Shown in pieces: positions 47,249-57,720 of a stretch of 64,000 nt of DNA. Every line of letters starts with the position of its first letter. Position 1 is the stretch's first letter. Under the pieces are notes generated by a model. It had not been told where the DNA came from, did no database searches, and worked only from the letters and a program-made list of their open reading frames with translations. The position numbers and the translations under genes are program-made. Source of the DNA: Pempheris klunzingeri (lineage: Eukaryota > Chordata > Actinopteri > Acropomatiformes > Pempheridae); NCBI RefSeq assembly GCF_042242105.1, contig NC_092027.1, positions 16,902,221 through 16,966,220 of the forward strand. The letters are read 5' to 3'.

Positions 47249-50200
47249 ATTATTATAATAAAAAAGAAGTAATATTGAAACTATGGGTTGAAACCATTTA
47301 ATTTATAGTTTACAAGAGGGTAAATTATTTAACCTAAGCAGCACAACACTGCTGAAACCCCTCACTGTGTAACTGTACAGCTCATACCAGCTAAAACTCT
47401 AACAACACCAATAACAATGCAAGAACTCGTGAAATGACGCTCGGATCATGAATCTATTGCCCCAGTGCATGCTGGGAGGCTGCCCAGCGCACTTAACCTT
47501 ATGTAAGTGCAGCCAATCATATGTCAGAGTGCTGATTGAGGTTTTAACTTGCCACTTCATGTTGTTTTTATTTCAAATTAAGAGCGGGCTGTCATGTCTA
47601 AGATTAACCAGCCAATCCAATAACTACCCAGTTAGCTGGATGATAATTGACAGGATCATTTTTAGCCGGTTAACAACGCGTCAGCCTGGATTGGTCAAGT
47701 CACATTTCAGGAACAAGTTCTATCGCTTTAGAATCAGCATGTGGGGTTAAATCTGGATGGCGTTGTCAGTGGAAGTGCATAATGAAGTGCAGGCCAGCAT
47801 TGCTGCGGAGACTGATGCAGTGTGTAGTCCTTATTCATGCGTTTGGATGTAGATCACACTTGGTTCTGCTGTCATGTGTAAACAGCATAGATATATGAAA
47901 ACACTGTTTTTGATACAGGCATCAGTCAAACAAAATGAACAGTTTTTTCCCCTCACAATCCATCAGTAATGTCACTGATTTATTAGTAGTCCAAGAAAAT
48001 AATGTAAGTAATGAATCAAATAAAGTTTTATTATTTGGAACAATATAATATGACTTGTTCAGCAGTGATGTGCCCTTACCTGACATTTACCCTTCATGTG
48101 TAGGCAAAAAGAGGAAAAAGTTTCCAAATTTCAATAAAGAATATCTTTATTATCCTCATCACTAAAACAAGAGCAGTGATGTGGTCAGGGAACAAAGACC
48201 AGAATAGGAATCCACCATTGATTTAAATGGAGAAGTAATCAGTGTTGTTAACAGCAGAAAATTAGAAACGTTTATGAAGGTTTGCAAACCGAACATGCGA
48301 TAGCTCACATGTACTCTGAGCGAACTCTAACAGTTATTTTGTTGACACTTTTACTCCAGTCCCGAAGCCTTTCCTGTGTTAAGTAATGAAACAGAAAGGT
48401 CCATCTCTCCCACGCCCCAGGGACTCTCTTAATGGATGATAACCTTTCCAGTTTGCCAGAATAAGTTCTGCTACGTTACCCCGCCAGTTAGTGAGATGGG
48501 GAAAGATGATGAGGCCCAGATTTACATTGGCACCAGAGAGCTGAATGCTGTGCTATCGGCAGGCATCAGCTTGTGCTCCCCTCTTAAGTTTGCTATCAGT
48601 GGAACGACCCGCTCCACTCCGGTGCTGTGCGTGCTTAAAGTGGCAATTGCTTCAAGCTGGTGGAAGTTTCCATCTGAAACTAGTGAGGATGGAGGTGAGG
48701 CTGCAGCCGCAGTATAGTGAGAGAGACTCTGTTAACAAGGGAGTGTGGTGTGTTTAGGTGTGTTAAAGGTGTGTGCGTCCTCCTGGGAACAATCAGAGGA
48801 CAGTCCGCCGTCTAACAATGGACCAGCTCCTCAAAACTGGACAGTACTGTGGGAACCGAGCACCGAGGCTCCTGGGAAAGGAGGGGGATGTTTGGAGGTG
48901 CTCCATTGTTCTTGCTGGATGATGGGGATAATGGGTAAGGGTGATGCTGGCTGTTCCTTTTTTCTTTTTTTTTCTAACGAGGTCCAATCCAACATCCTGA
49001 GCGGACAGACTGGAGACGGTGTTCCCTCTGCTGCAGAAACAATGGAGCTGTCTGCCTGCTGGGAGGGCACCACATCCCCTATTAAGCAACCACACACACA
49101 ATACACAGAATCCAGGAATACAAATATGTCCTATATCAAACTTATACACAGACAAGAGGCCAAAACATAAACACATAAAGGGAAGTCAAAGTAAAAACAT
49201 TTGACGGTATATTCTCACAGGGACAATTAAGGAATGAAAAATTAACTAAACCACTCTGACGGTCAGGCTGCATATAGTAATATGGTTGGAGTGGCCAAAT
49301 TATTCTACTAAATCAGATGTTTCTCAGAAAAAGATACCAACCAAATATTGGGTTTAGGTGAGCTATAATATAAATAATAATGTAATATATTATTATTATA
49401 TAAATATTCCCACTATGTAAAAAGTAAAATTCTTCCAGATTTTTCTTTCAAATTGAAAGATGCTGATTATACTTTATAAATTTTTTCTCTCCGACCAACA
49501 TCTTGATGTAAATTCAGTCCGAACTTCCTCTTTCATAGTTTCTAAAGGATGGTTGCACTCTCCATGCATATTAAACTTTAAAGCTGCATCGTTTTTTTTT
49601 TCCTTACAGCCACTTTGGGGCAGAAGAACAAGCTGAGAACAGAACATTGACAAATTATCACCGTAAAGGTTGTTGTGGTGACTATTTACATTCTAGAAGA
49701 CATTTAGCAGCATAAATATTAATTTTGAGCTGTTTTTTTTTTGGTCTATCTGATTATCCATTCTTCACTCTTGTGCTTCACGCTGCACTACGCTCGCAAG
49801 CTATTTGATTGTTTGTTGTTTGGTACTGAGTAGGTAGCATACAGTCTGTTTAGCAGATTCTTTTCACTGAAAACATCTGGAAACAAGATTTATGAGAGTG
49901 AGCCAAAACTAAAAAAGTTGTGAGACGTACAGCCAAAACAAAAACTGAAAGTCGTTAAAATGCTGAGAGGGAGAGTGTAGAGTTGGGCAATAATTCTCTG
50001 TGGGTTTGTCACTATAAGCAACTCCTTTTATGTTGCGTTTAATCATCTGACTCATTGTAAATATAAAAATACTGATTAGTGCAGCTTTAAATGAAACACC
50101 CATGACATTAAACATGAAAGAACCCACTCTGCACATACTCATATCACAACTGCGGTACAACAAGTACTAAAACCTGTAGCTTGACAACTAATAGCTTAAG

Positions 50201-50856
50201 CAACACCACCAAATAAACGTGCAGTTTATTCAGATACCCCACCCCGACTCATATACACATACACACTCTCTACATGCTATAAATCTTAATTGACTCCAGC
50301 AGCACAGATGGCACTTTGCCCGTTTCCTTGATCCTTCACTGGCGTTTGATGGGGAGTCCGTGACATTAGGTCACCGAAACAGAGGGGGGACGGGATAAAA
50401 CAATGCAACAATGCCCACTGCAGCCCCATTGTCAGGGTGAACAATCCCAAACGGCCAGTCCTTGGGGAGAAACAATACTGGAGCAGGAAACAGATACAGA
50501 CCCACTTCCTGTCCAGAGTTTAAATTTAGGTACTGCTCAAAAGATTTTTGGTGTTGTGTTGTTAAGTAACACAAATGCCCAAATTAAGGACTGGGTGTTG
50601 GGACATGACATTGTTATGGATACAGAGAGAGTCGTGTGTCAGTATTGTGTGTATGTGCGGTGAATGAAAAAAGGAAGTGGGCACACATACACACACTTAA
50701 ACATAAACATTAAAGCCTGAAAAGCTTTTTTTTGCTATGCCAGGCACATAATTTCCAGTTACATCCAAATAAAGAGATATTGCATAACTTCAATAACATT
50801 ATTCCCCCTGTGGCTTTCTATTTTCAGCACTGCTGGTCCCTTGTTTACACACACAC

Positions 50857-50892
<36 letters not shown>

Positions 50893-53152
50893 TTTTGAAA
50901 GTCTGCCATGAGATCACATTGGACTTTCTTAACTTGAGTGTGTGTGTTTGAGAGAGATTCGCAGGGCTTTTGGCAGCACAGCTGGCAGGAAGTATGACAT
51001 CAGAGCAACTGGTTTGGGCAGGCCTTGCACATAGGTGGACCCTTTAAAGACCCTGCAGAGCCTGGTGCAGGAACCTTCCCTAAAGGAGAGCTGCCTGCAG
51101 GCTTGACAGTTGGCCTTTTATAAGACATGCTGGAGCCCGGAGGCTACTCAGTGGCACTTTGAACTGCTTTATGGTCCAAAAGCGGTTGTACAGTTGCATG
51201 TGTGTCCATCTGTGCACGTGTGTGTGTCTGTGTGTGTGCGGTCATTCACCAAACTGCAAGATAGCCTTTCTTTGTGTGTGAACGGCGGCATGTCGCTTCA
51301 CCAGCAGAGTGAGGAAGTGCATCAGCAGTGATTTCAACAATGTCAGGAAGCACAGTCAGAATGGCAGCTGATCCCAGAGGTTGTATTCATAACTGTTGAG
51401 GATGACCTGTCACACAGACTCCCACTGATTTTATTTGTGCAGCTATACACAAACAAATATCACCATTGTTAAGTTTGTTTTTATTGGAATATCCTCTGAA
51501 AGCAGTGAGTATCTAATCTGATTGCTCTGACTTTGGGAAGCAGCCTGGATGTGAATAATAGGTCATTAAACCAATGAATGAATGACTCTTACCTGTGTCA
51601 TGTTGTTCTGGCTGAGGAACATGTAGCCAAAGCAGCACTTTCATTCAGGAGCTTGATAGGAGGGCTGCATTTTTTCCTTTCGGGTAGATATTGACTGTAG
51701 AGAAAAAAAAAAGGCTGTTGGAGCAGCAGATAATCTGCACCGCTGTTTTCCTCCTGGAGGTTTATATTTGCTTCACTGAACAGGAGGTGAGAGTTTACTC
51801 TGTGGAAAGAACAGAGCAGGGCGTTTGGCCTCTCTTTCCCATAAGGAAGATGGATGCAAAAGGGAGCTCCGCTGTTCCGCTCCTGGCTTTGGTTGGCAGG
51901 AGAACACTGATATGGGTCGCCCCATGCAATCTGTTCCATGACCCTCTGGCTTTTTGTGAAAACACACACATGAACAATCACATGGACGCATGCATGCTAG
52001 TGCGCTCGCATGCACCCACCCACCTGGACTGAGATAACAAGACTGCACGGGAATGCCAGCCAAGTTCTTGTGAACAGACATTGAACTGGGCAGCTTGAGC
52101 AGGCTCTGTTTGGATTGTTCTCTCAACAATATCTGCCAGTTTATCCTCGACACAGGGAGGGGCTGCGCACAGTAAAAAACGCATTCCACACAGAGGACTG
52201 AGGAATGAGTCTTCCTATTATTATTAAATCATAAAACAATGTGATAAAATCCAGCAAAGGAACAATAAGGTCAGATTCTTTTTAATTTCTCTTTTTCAGA
52301 TGCTGGTTGCAGTTCTCGTTTGGCCTCGCACAGCTCAAGCTGTTCATTTTATTAGAACCTGTCTCGCTTAAATTTCCCATAAACCCCCTTTCCTGCTATA
52401 GATAACTGCTTATCGTCATGGAGACAGTTCGGTAAATTGCTGGAAATGAGTGCCGTATTGCAGAGTGCTGCAACTGCCGCCCCGAAAAGACATATGGCTA
52501 CATTCACTCGGAGCCTGGCCGAGCACCTTTGTGGAAGATGCTGACTTCTGGATTTTATCAATTGCTTTCTGCGAAAACAGCGTTAACAGTTAGGGCTCCC
52601 CAGGGGATATTAAATAGAGCCAGCCTAAAGTGCTGTTCCACCTTGTATGAACTTTTACTGGCATATAATTGATGCCTTTCTTCCCTGTACAGCCAGAGCA
52701 ACAGATTTAAAAACAGCCATTAAATCAAAGTTATTTCCCTCCATTTTTTTCCCCCCTCGGGAGGTTATGCTCATGATACCCTGTAAGGCTCATCCACTTT
52801 CTCCTTTCTGCTGTTCCCAAAGCATTTTCTCTTGAGTGATTCAGTGCCTCCATATTGTGACAGTATTTGGATAGCAGAAAGTGTACCATTGGACACAGAA
52901 GCGCCACACACTCCAGAGACATTTTGCCCACACAGAAATCTCATCCCTGTTTTCAGAAAGGAAAGGGAATAAAACCATGTACACAAGAGATCCACATGTA
53001 CGGAATGGCGTGTCTGTATAACATCTACAGTGTATTTCATATAGCACGAATGATGCATGATGGGATTGAACAATGTTGATTTTCTGAGCAGTTATATCAT
53101 AAGTAAGAGTCATTGTTAATTTGTACTTTAAGCTTTTTTTTTTTAATAAATA
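47249..53152. other. Intergenic between smim12 and the alpha connexin
   Basis: No exon is supported. Open frames at 48.7-49.2 kb and 51.6-52.2 kb run on both strands without recognisable domains. Parts at 51.3-52.2 kb are repeat-poor and could be regulatory. Confidence 0.4.
50847..50892. repeat. (AC)-(AT)-(GT) self-complementary microsatellite
   Basis: AC repeats, then AT repeats, then GT repeats; the two outer blocks are complementary, so the tract can fold on itself. Confidence 0.95.
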
Positions 53153-53347
53153 TTAACAACGGTATTTCCTCACAATACTTAAAACATTAAATACAGTTTT
53201 CAGATAGTCATTTCCTTGCATTAAGTTTGCACATTTCTGTACCGCTTTCAGTCCGTCCAACACGCAATCACCGATGCATCCTTTGAGTTCGCTCTCAAGC
53301 TCTCTGAAAAGTTCGATTTTCAAACTGGAAGCTTGTATTTTCTCCAA
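53153..53347 (-). other. Unidentified minus-strand open frame, possible retrocopy or exon
   Basis: About 64 codons read from a TTG, with a helical-looking sequence: ELESELKGCIGDCVLDGLKA, then YLKTVFNVLSIVRKYRC and a stop. A TGA lies two codons upstream and no good pyrimidine tract precedes it, so a normal exon start is not evident. After the stop the minus strand reads TAATATTTATT followed directly by a run of A residues (53,134-53,144), as expected for a processed mRNA end or by chance. I do not recognise the protein. Confidence 0.25.
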
Positions 53348-54118
53348 TATTCAGCTCTCGCAATCAAGTATGCAGTGGTCCTCTCCTTCCCTCTTGCTTC
53401 AGAGCTAAAATACTATGGTCACTGGCAATGGCGAGTCATTTACAATCCCCGGATTCTCATGGTTTGGCTCCCATTCTCTTTATCCGCCTTCCCCAGTCCA
53501 TAACCCCAACTGCAGTGACCAAACCTCACTGGGTGAAAGGGAAAAAGTACATTGTGTGTGTGCATGCATGCATGCCTGCATCCACACAGCCATTAACCTC
53601 TTGGGAGCTGAGCGGGATCCAGAGACCAGAACATTCCACAGTGTGAACACAGCAGTGGGGTGAGGAAGGGGGGGCTTCAAAGAAACCCCGGGGTGACAGT
53701 GCAAATCTCAGAGGAATATGCTTAAATCTGGTTCTACTGCAAACTCTCCCATACACTCTCACATAATATCCGCAGCCCCTTCGCAGACACCCCCTGTGCG
53801 GTGTTTTTTTCCACTGTCACATTCAGAACTAAAAGCCATTAAATGTAGCACTAAGGCATCTTATGACTGTAATCTTCTCTCATTGTGGAGTCTCATTTTC
53901 TTTGCCTTGGGGAGCGTTCTCCAAATGTTCAGTTTTGAATAGGTCTATTTATCTGGGAAATGCAGTGCAATAGTTGTTCTTCATTTCTCCTTCGTTTGAG
54001 GTCTCATCGTGGCCTCCTGACAGTCTCGTGTCGTGTGTCGAATAAAAAAAACTGGCAGACTGAGAAAACAAACAAAGCTTTCATAGTCAAAAACAACAAA
54101 TTGCCCTATCTGACTGTG

Positions 54119-55273
54119 TCATACATAATGCTTCTGCTTTGAGCGTCCCTTTTGAGCACCCTTAGTGATTTTCTCAGTGTGGTGTGCATGTTTCTTATAA
54201 TGGACTCTAGGGGAATGTTTGGTCCTCATAGCCCCCATGCAGTTCACATAACTGGGAAGCACGTCGGTCTCATCCTCCCCAGGCCTCCAGTTCATCTCTA
54301 TCGCCAGTTCGCCGTAGCTCTCACAGGGGTTGGTGTAGCACGGAGCCTCGCCTGGGGTGGGGAGGTTGACGTGGCTCCCTGCTTTGTAGGACTGTGACGC
54401 CTCCGCTTGGAGCTCCGGAGTCTCCTCTGGTGCGGTCACCCGCTCTGACCGAGGTAGGTAGTCTTGGAGCTCGGTACGGTAGCGTTTCTCCAGCCGATGG
54501 GAGATGAAGAGCTGGAGGAGGTGGAGGAGCTCGACAAGGTTGAGGAGCAGGGAGACGGCAGCGATGACCTGAGTGTAGATGGTGAAGATGGTCTTCTCCG
54601 TGGGCCGGGAGACAAAACAGTCAACCGTATGAGGACAAGGGAACCCCGTGCACTCAAACTTTGGTGAAATGAAGAAGCCATCATAAAGGAACCACAGCCC
54701 TACGATGAAGCCAACTTCTAGGAGGATTTTTAACAGGATGCTGAATGCATACGCACACAGCAAGGTGCCTTTCAGTTTAGGAACCTCAGGAGAAGCCTTG
54801 TCAGCTTTTCTGCTTTTCCCCACCTCTTGTTTCTCCTTGTTTTCCGCATTGCCTTTAATCACATTGTTATTGTCCCTTTCTATTGCAATCTCTGCTCTCG
54901 TACTTTCACCACCACCCTCTGCTGCCTGCTTCCCTTCCTCATCCTCCTCTTTTTTCTTCTCCTTCCCAGCCCTTATAGCCACATATCCAAAGTAGAAGAT
55001 GGTCGGCGTGGAAACGAAGATGATTTGGAGGACAAAGTAGCGAAAGTGCGAGATGGGGAAGGCTTTGTCATAGCACCCAAGCGTGCAGCCAGGCTGTCCC
55101 GTGTTGCAGACAAAGTCCGCCTGTTCGTCATCCCAGGCAGATTCGGCAGCAGTTCCCAGTACCAGCATGCGAAACAGGAAGAGAACGGTAAGCCAGATGC
55201 GGCCAACGCCTGTCGAATACTCCTGGCCCTCCTCCAGCAGGTGCTCCAGGAAGGACCAGTCAGCTCTGGACAT
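54119..55273 (-). CDS. cx39.4: Alpha-type connexin, connexin 39.4 / GJA4 (Cx37)-like
   Basis: Gap-junction subunit of 384 residues in one coding exon. TM1 is about 24-44 and TM2 about 79-99. Loop 1 has C56-x6-C63-x3-C67. A long charged intracellular loop (100-166) contains a Lys/Glu run at 103-113. TM3 is about 169-197; loop 2 has C208-x4-C213-x5-C219; TM4 is about 228-255, followed by a 129-residue tail ending KQKHYV. The tail end resembles the QYV end of mammalian Cx37. The N-terminus MSRADW has two more residues than the usual MGDW of alpha connexins, a trait I recall for zebrafish Cx39.4, the leopard-type stripe-pattern connexin (luchs). The segment ESAWDDEQ has Asp where most alpha connexins have Gly. 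It lies convergent to smim12. A plain GJA4 label would also be reasonable. Confidence 0.9.
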   Translation of the reverse strand: MSRADWSFLEHLLEEGQEYSTGVGRIWLTVLFLFRMLVLGTAAESAWDDEQADFVCNTGQPGCTLGCYDKAFPISHFRYFVLQIIFVSTPTIFYFGYVAIRAGKEKKKEEDEEGKQAAEGGGESTRAEIAIERDNNNVIKGNAENKEKQEVGKSRKADKASPEVPKLKGTLLCAYAFSILLKILLEVGFIVGLWFLYDGFFISPKFECTGFPCPHTVDCFVSRPTEKTIFTIYTQVIAAVSLLLNLVELLHLLQLFISHRLEKRYRTELQDYLPRSERVTAPEETPELQAEASQSYKAGSHVNLPTPGEAPCYTNPCESYGELAIEMNWRPGEDETDVLPSYVNCMGAMRTKHSPRVHYKKHAHHTEKITKGAQKGRSKQKHYV

Positions 55274-55281
55274 CCTCTGCT

Positions 55282-55300
55282 CCTGATGGGTGGACAGATG
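55282..55300 (-). other. Splice acceptor upstream of cx39.4 ATG
   Basis: On the minus strand, CATCTGTCCACCCATCAG ends nine bases before the ATG, with a pyrimidine-rich lead. It fits the usual connexin layout of an untranslated exon joined just before the start codon. Confidence 0.6.
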
Positions 55301-57420
55301 GGGGTGAGTGAGAGTTTGAGAAATTGAGATTTTAGGGTTATCTCACCCTTTGGTGTGCACAGAAAATCAATTAAACAATATTGTTTTAGAAGTGTTTTTT
55401 AGTTCTTTAGAGGAGGATAAGTACAAATCTGTTTTCTGTGCAATTTTTCTTGGGTTATGCTGCCTTTAAAGGTGGTTATGCAGGTGGAAAGGGGTTAATT
55501 TGCAGCATAGATATTAAAAGTGTAAAGCTGGACATAAAAACAGACCCATATTCACCTTATGGAGGAACGCTATAATAAAGCAAACTTACTTACATCTCTA
55601 CGTTCCATACATACATACAGATTATTACCTGCTTTTGGAAACTAGCATTTGCTTCCCGGCTCACCCAACAGTTCCTTAAAAAGAAGCCGTGTTTGGGACA
55701 TATCCCCACAACTCTCATCTCAACTGAAACCTGCTCTGTTGTATGTTTTTGCCAAAATATTACTTAACCTCTTTTGTCAAACCTTTTACCACTCTTCTGT
55801 CTATGACTGTAACTGCTGCAATGGGTGCGTGTTATACCCCGTTATGCCCGTCTGCATGTCTAGTGGGCGTAGTAGTTGTTATGCAGGTCATATAATTTAT
55901 CCACCTTTTCATTTACTACTACATTGCTGAACAGATTGGCTTGAATGTTCAATTTAACACCTAACTGGTATATTTTATTTCCACTACAAAATTTTCAAAG
56001 GTTTTAATAAACACACAGTTAATGTATAAGTGCTTAAATATTTCTATAAGCAACAAATGAGCTAAGTTTCTCCAACCTTTTCAGTATAATGGTGTCTTTT
56101 TTTTTTTTTTTTTTTTTTTACTGGGGAACATGTGTAAGTGGCTGCAACCCGCTATTAGTTCTTCCATGAGCTCACGCCGTTGTTAGGGTGGGCTCCAACT
56201 CCCCATCATCAAAATGTGAAAAACAAGGCCCCCATACACTAAAATGAACTAAAACAAAAACACATGGTACTAAACGGTAACATTTAATATGAATGGAAAT
56301 GCTGTAGTGCACACTTTCACTGTTCAGAGTGAAACTGGGGTGAATGAGTCCAAGAGAGGCCCCTTGAACTTTTACACGATGCAGTGTTATTACCATATAT
56401 ACATTTATTTTTATGGTTGGATTTATGAATCAATTAAGGTGGAGTCCATGAAACACATTGAGAGGGAGTTAATGGAAGTTGCTAATGATAAATGCGGCTT
56501 GTTAGGAAAAGTGGCTTGTTGGGAAGCGCACGAACGCATGCACACATGCACACACACCAACACACACACACACACACATCTGAATAAACATCCTGTGTGG
56601 GGGAGTTGCTGCTGTGACTTTTGTCTGTTTGTTTAGACTGTTTATGTTTTTCTGTTATTTCTTCCCCTCTGAGAGAAAAAAAAAACTTTAATAGTGAAAA
56701 CGCAAACTGACAGGATGAGACAAGACAATGGACTGTCAGGGGTTCTGGCCTGCTGAACAGGCACTAAAGTGATAACTGGACTGATCCACTTCTGGGAGTA
56801 TTGTCTTGAGTATTACTGTTATCTCTACCAAACATACCACAGAATACCAATGGGCTAGTAACAAATCATCATATGAGACAGCATAAGACTGTGAAGTCCA
56901 TACAAAATATATCACAGTAGAAAATACAATAAATCCCTACAACCAAGACACCGACAAGTCTGCTTATGAAGTCATTTGAAAGTTTCTAATCTTATTACTG
57001 CCATATTTTAAGTTCTTATATTATTCCAATAACATCTAAAAGTCTACAACTAGACAGGCTGGATGAATAAATAGTGATAAAACTCAATATGAAGCACCAC
57101 AGATTCACTGTGATTTATACTCAAAGACTAACAGAATACATCAGATGGAAAAGTTAAGACACCCTGTGATTCACTACAGGAATACAGACTGTAATAAAAT
57201 AATACAATTACCTCCCAAAAATCAATAAAACGTGTGCCAGGCTTGTAAGCCCCTTGTAGACAGGTTATTCTGATACTTTGGAGGATTAAGGACAATGTGA
57301 AATCCAGCAGAGCTCACTTGAGAGCCACAGAGACGTATGATTATGTCCTTAAAACAATATTACACACACAGAAGTCAGTCCTAATCTGATTTTCTCTCCC
57401 TAACTGGAGCGGAGTCTCAC
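55301..57420 (-). other. Probable intron in the cx39.4 5' UTR
   Basis: If the acceptor at 55,283 and the donor at 57,420 are used, this 2.1-kb stretch is intronic. It contains a poly(T) run (56,097-56,119) and a CA-rich stretch at about 56,550-56,577, and no recognisable exon. Confidence 0.4.
56097..56119. repeat. Poly(T) tract
   Basis: About 23 consecutive T residues. It could be the poly(A) tail of a minus-strand retroelement, but no element body is recognised beside it. Confidence 0.85.
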
Positions 57421-57720
57421 CTTTCTCTCTCGTGAACTTGCGTCTCCTTACCGGCCTCGTTCTTCTTCTTCTTCTTCTTCTTCTTCTTCTTCTTCTTCTC
57501 TCGTCCCCCTCCGCTCCTCACAGTAGCTCTGTTTCTGTTCGCCTTCTTTAAAAAGAATCGATGTAATCGGAAAAAGTGGGGAGAACTTTCCCATGCCTGC
57601 CCCTTCAGCCCTCCCCTCAGGAACTCCGTCCAGGAAATGGGATGGATGAACTTCAACTACTGCGCTCGGACGCACGGGTTTAACTTTGTTTAAAGACTTC
57701 CACTTTGCATTAATCACACG
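57421..57720 (-). promoter_or_regulatory. Candidate cx39.4 promoter and untranslated first exon
   Basis: On the minus strand this GC-richer stretch ends in AGAAAG|GTGAGAC, a good splice donor cut between 57,421 and 57,420. A second donor, CCG|GTAAGG, lies near 57,451. TTTAAA-type motifs occur at about 57,550 and 57,690. It would splice to the acceptor just before the cx39.4 ATG. No strong TATA box is seen. The exon carries a GAA repeat on the sense strand. Confidence 0.5.
57460..57499. repeat. (TTC)n / (GAA)n microsatellite in the candidate exon
   Basis: About 13 uninterrupted TTC units on plus, GAA on the minus sense strand. The Glu-rich open frames that run through it are artefacts of the repeat. 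Confidence 0.95.

Noticed and set aside
54827-55327. 166-codon plus-strand open frame over the cx39.4 coding exon
   Set aside because: It is the complementary shadow of a clear connexin with all six conserved extracellular cysteines.
57417-57717. Glu-rich minus-strand open frames
   Set aside because: The Glu run is only the translated GAA microsatellite; no conserved protein is visible, and the region fits an untranslated exon better.
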